From contig CAMLMV010000029.1 of the NCBI GenBank assembly GCA_946481275.1, positions 1 through 64,000 on the forward strand: a stretch of 64,000 nucleotides of DNA. Reading direction: 5' to 3'. Source of the DNA: an uncultured Massilia sp. GTDB taxonomy: Bacteria > Pseudomonadota > Gammaproteobacteria > Burkholderiales > Burkholderiaceae. The position numbers and the translations under genes were made by a program. This document shows positions 25,552 through 32,280 of this stretch, piece by piece. The notes beneath the pieces are model-generated. The model was not told where the DNA came from. It saw nothing but the letters and a program-made list of their open reading frames with translations, and made no database searches. The number at the start of each line of letters is the position of its first letter. Within the stretch, counting starts at the first letter, position 1.

Positions 25552-25992
25552 ATGCAACGCACACTTGCGGCCGCGGTTGTGTCCACCCTTCTGGCCGCCT
25601 GCCTGACCCCGGCCGCCGTCCTGGCGGCACCTACCCCGAAGCAGCAGAACGGCATCACCTACGTCAACGGCGGCGTCGGCGAGGAAGAGCAGGCCGCGAT
25701 GAAGGCCCAGCGCGCCGACTACAACCTGCTGCTGACCTTCGCCACCAAGCAGAGCGGTGCCTACCGGTCCGACGTCCAGCTGGACATCATGGACGCCAAG
25801 GGGGCCAGCCTGGTGACCGCGGCAAATACGGGGCCGATGTTCTTTGCCAAGCTGCCGCCAGGCACGTATCGCGTCAGTGCGGCGGCCGAGGGCAAGACGT
25901 TCAAGCGGACCGTCAAGGTGGGGAATGCGCCCAAGGAAATCGTGCTGCATTGGGAAAATGACAATCCGGATGATCCCGGGCCCCAAGACTGA
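25552..25992 (+). CDS. Exported protein with carboxypeptidase-regulatory-like fold
   Basis: The 146-residue product has a signal peptide (MQRTLAAAVVSTLLAACLTPAAVLAA with cleavage near residue 26) and a compact beta-sandwich-like domain, suggested by YRSDVQLDIMDAKGASLV and LPPGTYRVSAAAEGKTFKR. Such CarboxypepD_reg-like modules occur as solute-binding or structural domains; the role here is unknown. AAGGAGG six bases before the ATG is an ideal ribosome binding site. It is divergent from the condensin operon. Confidence 0.65.
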   Translation: MQRTLAAAVVSTLLAACLTPAAVLAAPTPKQQNGITYVNGGVGEEEQAAMKAQRADYNLLLTFATKQSGAYRSDVQLDIMDAKGASLVTAANTGPMFFAKLPPGTYRVSAAAEGKTFKRTVKVGNAPKEIVLHWENDNPDDPGPQD

Positions 25993-25999
25993 GCCGCCG

Positions 26000-26092
26000 G
26001 AAGAGCGCGAACGCATCGCGCGCAACCTGCACGACACCATGCTGCAGACGTTCCAGGGATTCGTGATGAAGGTAGAGACGATCGTGGCCGGA
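26000..26092 (+). pseudogene. Remnant of a sensor histidine kinase (HisKA_3 phosphoacceptor helix)
   Basis: In one plus-strand frame this stretch reads EERERIARNLHDTMLQTFQG and continues FVMKVETIVAG, which is the dimerisation/phosphoacceptor helix of NarL-partner histidine kinases, including the histidine in LHDT. No sensor domain precedes it and no ATPase domain follows, because the frame runs into unrelated sequence before the permease gene. It is therefore a roughly 31-codon relic, overlapping nothing else. Confidence 0.6.
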
Positions 26093-26168
26093 CACGGTGC
26101 CTTGCGCGCGTCCGCTCCTCCGGCACATCCATTATGATGAGGCACATCCAGTTCACGTTGCCCCATCC

Positions 26169-27266
26169 ATGACGCAATCGCCGCCGCCTTCGCCCCCCTC
26201 CCCGCAGACGCCATCCTACTCGCTGCAGCAAAAGGTCTTCCTCTGGTTGCTCGTGGTGGTGACGATCGCCTTCGGCTGGATCCTGCTGCCCTATTCAGGC
26301 GCCATCTTCTGGGGCGTCGTGCTGGCGATCCTGTTCGCGCCGCTGCACAACCGCATGCTGGCGGCCACCGGACGCAAAGCGAACGTCGCCTCCCTGCTCA
26401 CGCTGCTGACGATCGTCGTCATCGTCATCCTGCCGGTGTCGCTGGTGACGATGTCGCTGGTGAACCAGGCGCTCGGCATCTACAAGCAGGTCGGCACCGG
26501 GCACATCGACGTCGGCCGCTACTTCAGCCAGATCGTCGGCGCGCTGCCGCAGTGGGCCGTCAGCCTGCTCGACCGCTACGACCTGTTGAGCCTCGCCATG
26601 CTGCAGCAAAAGCTGTCGGCCGAAGCGGCCAGGTTCAGCCAGATCGCAGCCGTGCACGCCATCGACTTCGGGCGTAACACGATGGACTTCCTGATCGGCC
26701 TGGGCATCATGCTCTACCTGCTGTTCTTCTTGCTGCGCGACGGCCGCATGCTGGGCGCGCGCATCAAGGCGGCCGTGCCGCTGAGCCGCCGCTACAAGGG
26801 CCGCCTGTTCGAGAATTTCACGACCGTCATCCGCGCCACCGTCAAGGGCAACGTGCTGGTCGCGGTCGCGCAGGGCATGCTGGGCGGCGTCGCGTTCTGG
26901 TTCCTGGACATCCAGGCGCCGCTGCTGTGGGGCACCGTGATGGCCGTGCTGTCGCTGCTGCCGGCGATCGGCGCCGCGCTGGTCTGGGCGCCGGTCGCCA
27001 TCTACCTGCTGGTGAGCGGATCGACGTGGGAAGGCATCGGCCTGATCGGCTGGGGCATCGTCGTCATTGGCCTTGTGGACAACATCCTGCGTCCGCTCCT
27101 GGTCGGCAAGGACACCAAGCTGCCCGACTACCTCGTGCTGCTGTCGACGATCGGTGGCATGGCATTGTTCGGCCTGAACGGCTTCGTGATCGGGCCAGTC
27201 GTGGCGGCGCTGTTCGTCGCGTGCTGGGAATTGTTCGACTCGGCCGAGGAATTCCACGTCGACTGA
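26169..27266 (+). CDS. AI-2E/PerM (YdiK-like) family permease
   Basis: The 365-residue membrane protein has about seven to eight segments, starting with VFLWLLVVVTIAFGWILLPY. The conserved C-terminal PerM blocks are present: LPAIGAALVWAPVAIYLLVSG, GWGIVVIGLVDNILRPLLVG and GLNGFVIGPVVAALFVACWE. The family exports small solutes; the autoinducer-2 activity shown for one member does not transfer automatically. The start at 26169 was chosen because the longer frame covers the kinase relic region. Its last 139 bases are overlapped on the other strand by the MocR gene. Confidence 0.82.
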   Translation: MTQSPPPSPPSPQTPSYSLQQKVFLWLLVVVTIAFGWILLPYSGAIFWGVVLAILFAPLHNRMLAATGRKANVASLLTLLTIVVIVILPVSLVTMSLVNQALGIYKQVGTGHIDVGRYFSQIVGALPQWAVSLLDRYDLLSLAMLQQKLSAEAARFSQIAAVHAIDFGRNTMDFLIGLGIMLYLLFFLLRDGRMLGARIKAAVPLSRRYKGRLFENFTTVIRATVKGNVLVAVAQGMLGGVAFWFLDIQAPLLWGTVMAVLSLLPAIGAALVWAPVAIYLLVSGSTWEGIGLIGWGIVVIGLVDNILRPLLVGKDTKLPDYLVLLSTIGGMALFGLNGFVIGPVVAALFVACWELFDSAEEFHVD

Positions 27267-28720
27267 TTGCTCGCGACGGGCAGAGTGACACCGGCCAGCC
27301 GCTCAACCAGCGCATCGATCCGCTCGGCCGGCACCTGCGCGTAACCGAGCATCAGCCCATTTACCGGCGTCCCGCCCGGCACCGCATGCGCCGACAACGC
27401 ATTCACGACGATCCCTTGCGCCCTCGCCCGCCGTACGATCTCCACGTCCGCAGTGCCATCGTCGGGCAGACGCAAGGCCAGATGCATGCCCGCCGAAGCG
27501 CCTTCGACGACAGCGTGCCCGCCCAGGTGCCGCCCGAGCGCCTCGACCAGCGCATCCCGCCGCTGCCGATACAGCCGCCGCATCCGCCGCAAATGCAGCG
27601 CGAACTCGCCGCTGCGTAAAAACTCCGCCAGCGCCAGCTGCTCCGCCGTCCGCCCCGCCGCCGCAGCTTGCGCCCGCATGACCGCCAGCTGCGGTGCCAA
27701 CCCGGGCGGCACGACGACGAAACCGATGCGCAACGCCGGGAACATCGTCTTGCTGAACGTGCCGCAGTACAGCACCGGCGCATCCGCCACGAGACCCTGC
27801 ATGGCCGCCAGCGGCGGGCCTTCGTGGCGGAATTCGCTGTCGTAGTCGTCCTCGACGATCAGCGCCCCCGCGGCTCGCGCCCCGTCGATGAGCGCCAGGC
27901 GCCGCGCCGCCGACGTCACCACGCCGATCGGGTACTGGTGCGACGGCGTCGTGTAGATCAGCTTCGGGCGGCGCGCCGTCCAGTCGTGAAGAGACGGCGC
28001 CATGCCCTCCCCGTCGACCGCGATGCCCTCGACGACCAGGCCGGCGCCCCGGAACGCGGCCAGCGCGCCGCCATAGCCCGGGTTTTCGATCCAGGCAATC
28101 TCTCCCGCGTCGGCGCAGGCGTGGGCGCACAGGTCGAGGCTCGCCTGCGTGCCGTCCGTGATGAATACCTGGCCCGGCTCGCACACGACGCCGCGCGACG
28201 CGCGCAGGTAGTCCGCGATGGCCGTGCGCAGCGCCGGCTCGCCGGCCGGGTCGCCGTAGTTCAGCTGCGCAAAGGTCAGGCCGCGCCAGGCGCGGTCCAG
28301 CAGGCGGCGCCACTGCGCCAGCGGGAATGCGCGCAGGTCGGGCACGCCGGGCGTGAACGGCAGCGCGACACTGGCGGTGCCGTTCACTGTCCGCAGGTTC
28401 TGCGCGCGGCGCGCGAGGCCGGCCTGCGGCACGTCGGCGCTGCGGCGGCGGGGGGCCGGCGCGATCCCGGCGACCACGGTGCCGCGCCGGTCCGGGATGA
28501 CGAAGCCTTCGCAGGCCAGCTGCTCGTACGCATACAACACCGTGTTGCGGGCGATGCCCAGTTCCTGCGCCAGCGCACGCGTGGCGAGCAGGCGCGTGCC
28601 GGCGGCCAGCGTGCCGTCGCGGATCGCGGCGCGCAGGCATTCGTGCAGCAATCTCTGGCGCGGCCAGGCGTGATGCGCGTGGTCGCGGCCGAAGGCGTCC
28701 AGCAGCAGGGAATAATCCAT
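27128..28720 (-). CDS. MocR-type regulator: GntR winged helix fused to PLP aminotransferase fold
   Basis: The 530-residue protein has a GntR helix-turn-helix (about residues 20-85, ATRALAQELGIARNTVLYAYEQLACEGF) and a fold-type I aminotransferase domain with IVEDDYDSEFRH and the PLP lysine in YCGTFSKTMFPALRIGF. MocR proteins use PLP or an aldimine as effector. It is divergent from a PNPOx-like flavin protein, as for PdxR-type regulators. The last about 46 residues are encoded antisense to the permease gene and look like a read-through tail (ASNQSTWNSSAESNNSQ). The true stop may have been lost. Confidence 0.82.
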   Translation of the reverse strand: MDYSLLLDAFGRDHAHHAWPRQRLLHECLRAAIRDGTLAAGTRLLATRALAQELGIARNTVLYAYEQLACEGFVIPDRRGTVVAGIAPAPRRRSADVPQAGLARRAQNLRTVNGTASVALPFTPGVPDLRAFPLAQWRRLLDRAWRGLTFAQLNYGDPAGEPALRTAIADYLRASRGVVCEPGQVFITDGTQASLDLCAHACADAGEIAWIENPGYGGALAAFRGAGLVVEGIAVDGEGMAPSLHDWTARRPKLIYTTPSHQYPIGVVTSAARRLALIDGARAAGALIVEDDYDSEFRHEGPPLAAMQGLVADAPVLYCGTFSKTMFPALRIGFVVVPPGLAPQLAVMRAQAAAAGRTAEQLALAEFLRSGEFALHLRRMRRLYRQRRDALVEALGRHLGGHAVVEGASAGMHLALRLPDDGTADVEIVRRARAQGIVVNALSAHAVPGGTPVNGLMLGYAQVPAERIDALVERLAGVTLPVASNQSTWNSSAESNNSQHATNSAATTGPITKPFRPNNAMPPIVDSSTR

Positions 28721-28721
28721 C

Positions 28722-28766
28722 GTGGCTCCATGAAATCGTGTGGCTCTGGATCTGTTGCTGGAGCCA
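28722..28766. promoter_or_regulatory. Operator candidate between the MocR gene and the PNPOx-like gene
   Basis: TGGCTCCA (28723-28730) and TGGAGCCA (28759-28766) form a perfect 8-bp inverted repeat, and GTGGCTC is also directly repeated 18 bases apart (28722 and 28740). Such direct-repeat plus inverted-repeat layouts are typical of MocR/PdxR operators. It sits just upstream of the MocR start. Confidence 0.45.
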
Positions 28767-28810
28767 TCACGGCCATTATAGTGCGGCTTCCACCCACATT
28801 ATCGAGGCCA

Positions 28811-29449
28811 ATGAACACTGCTCCTTCCTCCCGCACCCAGGTCAAGCGCGGCGCAAACAAGGCGTCTTACGACCCTGCCCTGCTGCACGCCATCGTCGAT
28901 GCCGCCTACGTCTGCCACGTCGCGTTTACCGATGCGCGCGGCACGCATTGCATCCCCACCGCCTGCTGGCGCAGCGGCGACTACCTGTACATCCACGGGT
29001 CGAACGGCAGCCGCATGCTGCAGTGCCTGATGGAGCAGGATTGCTGCGTGACGATCACGCATGTGGACGGCCTCGTGCTGGCACGCTCCGCCTTCAATCA
29101 TTCGATGAATTACCGCAGCGCGATGGTCTACGGCCGCTTCGAGGTCGTCACGGAAGACGCCAAGCGCCAGAGCCTGGCCGACTTCATGGAGCATCTGGCG
29201 CCGGGCCGGCAGGCCGAGATCCGCCCGGGGAACGACAAGGAATTCGCGGCGACGACCGTGATGCGCATCGCGCTGCTTGAAGCCGCGTGCAAGGTGCGCA
29301 CCGGCCCGCCCGACGACGACGCGGAAGACATGGGCATCGCCGCGTGGGCCGGCGTGCTGCCGCTCCACGAGGCGCGCGGGACGCCCGTGCCGGACGCGCA
29401 TTGCGCGGTGCCGGCACCGGCCTACGTGAAGGACTGGGCTACTTCTTGA
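28811..29449 (+). CDS. Pyridoxamine 5'-phosphate oxidase-like flavin-binding protein
   Basis: The 212-residue product has the split-barrel flavin fold of the PNPOx-like/NimA group, with YVCHVAFTDARGTHCIPTACWRSGDYLYIHGSNGSRML near the start and FNHSMNYRSAMVYGRFEVV in the middle. These proteins bind FMN or F420-like cofactors; true pyridoxine oxidase activity is not implied. It is divergent from the MocR regulator, which probably controls it. Its final 11 bases overlap the convergent DUF3108 gene. Confidence 0.78.
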   Translation: MNTAPSSRTQVKRGANKASYDPALLHAIVDAAYVCHVAFTDARGTHCIPTACWRSGDYLYIHGSNGSRMLQCLMEQDCCVTITHVDGLVLARSAFNHSMNYRSAMVYGRFEVVTEDAKRQSLADFMEHLAPGRQAEIRPGNDKEFAATTVMRIALLEAACKVRTGPPDDDAEDMGIAAWAGVLPLHEARGTPVPDAHCAVPAPAYVKDWATS

Positions 29450-30197
29450 CGATGCGTTCGAGCGTCTGCTCGACGTAGTCGCGGTCGTTGTCCGTGAAGC
29501 GCAGCTTGACCGGATACCACTCGTGGCCAGGGGCCAGCCAGATGTCGAGCGTCTGGTCCCTGGAGCCCGGCGGCGGCGCGCGCATCACGTGCACGGCATC
29601 CACTTCGCCCAGCGACGCCCCGGCCTGCACCTTTTCGCGGCCCACGACGCGGAACGTCCACGGGTCGGCATCGTGCGGGCCGACGACGAAGAACTGCCAT
29701 TCCGACCCCGGCCTGAATTTATCCTTCGCGGCGCGGGCGATGGACACCAGTTGCCACGAGATCGATACGCGGTCCTGCTCGCCGCCCTTGATCGGATACG
29801 TCTTGTCGCCCTCGCTGAACGTGATGGTCTTGCCGTTGCGGTCGAACGCGGCCGTCGTCGGGTCCTTGCGGAAGCGCTTGTCGTAGTACTCGGTCGGTGC
29901 CAGGCCCCAGTTGTCGACGATGCCCGTGCTGCGGTTTTCCGTCAGCTTGCCCAGCAGCGCCACGCGCGACTCGGCGCTGACCGAATATTTACTGTCGCTC
30001 GCGCGCCAGGTGAGCGTTGCATCGCCGCTCAGGTTGAAGCCGCGCTGGCGTGCGCTGATGGAGTAATTCAGGTCGGCCGACGGCGGCAGGTCGAACGGGC
30101 GCTTGATGGCCGGATGTTCTTCCGCCGCGACAGCATGGCCGCCCAGCGTTGCCATCAACATTGCCCCTGCGCCTGCCATTCTTAAAACATTTTTCAT
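29439..30197 (-). CDS. DUF3108 exported protein
   Basis: The 252-residue protein has a signal peptide (MLMATLGGHAVAA) and a DUF3108 beta-rich domain (about residues 40-250), with the typical end LDIWLAPGHEWYPVKLRFTDNDRDYVEQTLERI. It is predicted to lie in the periplasm and its function is unknown. It starts one base after the stop of a larger DUF3108 paralog, so both are surely cotranscribed. The shared core motifs are PPSADL near the N-terminus and LAPxxxWYPV near the C-terminus. Confidence 0.78.
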   Translation of the reverse strand: MKNVLRMAGAGAMLMATLGGHAVAAEEHPAIKRPFDLPPSADLNYSISARQRGFNLSGDATLTWRASDSKYSVSAESRVALLGKLTENRSTGIVDNWGLAPTEYYDKRFRKDPTTAAFDRNGKTITFSEGDKTYPIKGGEQDRVSISWQLVSIARAAKDKFRPGSEWQFFVVGPHDADPWTFRVVGREKVQAGASLGEVDAVHVMRAPPPGSRDQTLDIWLAPGHEWYPVKLRFTDNDRDYVEQTLERIVKK

Positions 30198-30198
30198 A

Positions 30199-31359
30199 TC
30201 AGCTTCCTGCTTGTTGAATCACGATTTTGCTCGCGGTCTGGGTTGTTACGGCCCCGCTCGCCTCGACGTTGCGGATCTGTACCGGATACCAGCCGTAGGC
30301 CGGCGCCAGCCAGAGTTCCAGGCGCGAGTTGTATGAGCCGGGTTTCGGTGGGCGCACGAGGTGCCACGTGGCGATGCGGCCCAGCGGCGTGTCGAGCTGT
30401 TCCTGTCCGGCCACCGTAAAGGTGAAAACGCTTGCGTCGCGGTCTTCGCCGACAAGGATGTCGATATTTCCCGACAATTGTTTCGAATCACCGCGCGCGA
30501 TGGCCGTCAACTGCAGCGGCACGCTGGCTTTATCCTGCGCGCCCGGCACGAGCGGGTACGTCAGGCTGGAGGCCGAAAACGTCAGCGTGCCGTCCTGGCG
30601 ATTGAAATGCGTCGCCGTCATGGCGCGCCCGCGCCGCTTCTCCGTCATCAAGGTGGGGACGAATCCTTCGTCTCCAACCGTGCCCTCGCTCGTGAGGGTG
30701 AGCAGGTTCACGTGCGCGAACACGACGCGGATGCCGGCCTCGATCTTCACGCGGTAGCTGGACGGCGTCACCCGCCACGACAACAATGCATCGCCGCTCC
30801 ACTTCGTGCCGTTCGCGTCCGTGCGCGCGACGTCGAGCGTGATGTCGGCCGAAGGCGGCATGTCGACCTTGTAGCGGCGCGCTTCCGGCGCGGCCGGCTG
30901 GGGCTTCGGTGCCGCTTCCGGCTCGACCTGGGCCCGGGGTACCGCATCCTGTGCCGTGGATTGTACGGTGTCTGCGCCGGCGGCGGCGCCGCCCTGCCCC
31001 GTTTGCTGTCCCGCCGCATCGGGCGCGGCGAGACCGTCCGATTCCGGCGTCAAGGAAGGCGCTGTCGCGTCGGGCTGGCCGGGCGGTGGCGCCGCGGGCA
31101 CCACGGGCTCCGGCTCGATCTCGGGCAGCGGCGGCGGCGTCAGTGCCGGCTGCGGCGGTGGCACGGGCGGCAGCGGACGCGGCCGCGGTGCCTCGACCAG
31201 CTCGGCCGTCATGAGTGCGCGTCCCGTGCGCGCGGACGGGTCGGGCACATGGCCCATCTGGCGCATGAACCAGATGAACACGAGCACATGCAACAGGATC
31301 GTGAGCGCGCCCAGCACCAGTTGCCGGGGGCGTCGGGTCGTGGCGTATGCGGGGCTCAT
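30199..31359 (-). CDS. DUF3108 protein with N-terminal membrane anchor and proline-rich linker (TonB-like layout)
   Basis: The 386-residue protein has one N-terminal membrane segment (LVLGALTILLHVLVFIWFM), a long proline-rich linker (for example RPRPLPPVPPPQPALTPPPL) and a C-terminal DUF3108 domain (about residues 170-380, ending near LWLAPAYGWYPVQIRNV). The layout recalls TonB, but the C-terminal domain is not TonB. It probably spans the periplasm from the inner membrane. The start at 31359 matches the annotated-looking MSPAYATTRRPRQ; the longer frame adds basic noise. A paralog follows one base downstream. Confidence 0.72.
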   Translation of the reverse strand: MSPAYATTRRPRQLVLGALTILLHVLVFIWFMRQMGHVPDPSARTGRALMTAELVEAPRPRPLPPVPPPQPALTPPPLPEIEPEPVVPAAPPPGQPDATAPSLTPESDGLAAPDAAGQQTGQGGAAAGADTVQSTAQDAVPRAQVEPEAAPKPQPAAPEARRYKVDMPPSADITLDVARTDANGTKWSGDALLSWRVTPSSYRVKIEAGIRVVFAHVNLLTLTSEGTVGDEGFVPTLMTEKRRGRAMTATHFNRQDGTLTFSASSLTYPLVPGAQDKASVPLQLTAIARGDSKQLSGNIDILVGEDRDASVFTFTVAGQEQLDTPLGRIATWHLVRPPKPGSYNSRLELWLAPAYGWYPVQIRNVEASGAVTTQTASKIVIQQAGS

Positions 31360-31483
31360 CCGCCTAGTGTAGCCGGTCCGCCCGCGCACTGCCCGCCTGC
31401 GCTTCCAACCATCGCATCCAACCATATCTATGTCGGCTCTTATTTATCTGTTACGCTAGCGGCCACCAACCAGGGAGACCACC

Positions 31484-32278
31484 ATGCTGAAACCCTCCGC
31501 ACCCGCCATGCCAGGCGTGACGGACACGCTGGAATTCGTCAAGAACCTGTGGGGATCCATGCAGATCCCCGGCACCGGTATGCCCGGCATACCCGGCATG
31601 CCGGGGATGGCTGGCATCGCCGCACCGCCGATGTCGACCGAGGACCTGGACAAGCGCATCGCCGACCTCAAGGCGGTCGAGTCCTGGCTGAACCTGAACC
31701 TCAGCATGCTGCGCGGGACCATCCAGGCCCTCGAAGTGCAGCGCGGCACGCTGATGACCCTCAAGACGATGGGCGCCTCGATGGCCGAAGCGATGCGCCA
31801 GTCCGGCGTCAGCGCGGAAAAGATGGCGTCCATGCCGTTCTCGCCCTTCTTCGGCGCGCAGGGCCAGTCGAGCGCCGCTGCCAAGCCGGCAACGCCGGCC
31901 GCGAAGACGGATGCTCCCAAGGCTCCGGATGCCGCCGCGGCAGGCAGCGGCGGCACGGCTCAGCCGGGCACGGCCGCGCCGCAAGCCGCCGGCGCGACGG
32001 ACGCGCCGGGCAACCCTGCGGCGGCGGCGATGCCGGCTGCCGTCGCGTGGTGGAACATGTTGCAGGAACAATTTACGCAGGCTGTCGCCAACGCGATGAC
32101 GCCGAGCACCGCAGCGCCGGCAGCCCCCGGCACGGAGGGCGGCGGCACACCGAAGGCGGAGCCGCCCAAGGCGGCATCGAAGACTGCCGCGCCGCCCCCC
32201 GGCGAAGGCACCGGCGGCACGGTGGTCGGTAACGGCAAAACAGCACGCACCAGCCGGACGAAGACCGACAAGCCCTGA
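31484..32278 (+). CDS. phaM: PhaM-like PHA granule regulatory protein
   Basis: The 264-residue protein has the PhaM N-terminus (TLEFVKNLWGSM), a helical PHA/phasin-type region (about residues 55-115, with DLDKRIADLKAVESWLNLNLSML) and a low-complexity Ala/Pro/Lys-rich C-terminus ending in KTARTSRTKTDKP. PhaM binds PHA synthase, granules and DNA and helps distribute granules at division. A PGIPGMPGMAG repeat follows the first helix. The gene is divergent from the DUF3108 pair. The PHB synthase genes are not in this window. Confidence 0.72.
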   Translation: MLKPSAPAMPGVTDTLEFVKNLWGSMQIPGTGMPGIPGMPGMAGIAAPPMSTEDLDKRIADLKAVESWLNLNLSMLRGTIQALEVQRGTLMTLKTMGASMAEAMRQSGVSAEKMASMPFSPFFGAQGQSSAAAKPATPAAKTDAPKAPDAAAAGSGGTAQPGTAAPQAAGATDAPGNPAAAAMPAAVAWWNMLQEQFTQAVANAMTPSTAAPAAPGTEGGGTPKAEPPKAASKTAAPPPGEGTGGTVVGNGKTARTSRTKTDKP

Positions 32279-32280
32279 CG

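Noticed and set aside
26097..26168. Upstream start for the permease
   Set aside because: The extra 24 codons are not hydrophobic or conserved-looking and cover the intergenic relic.
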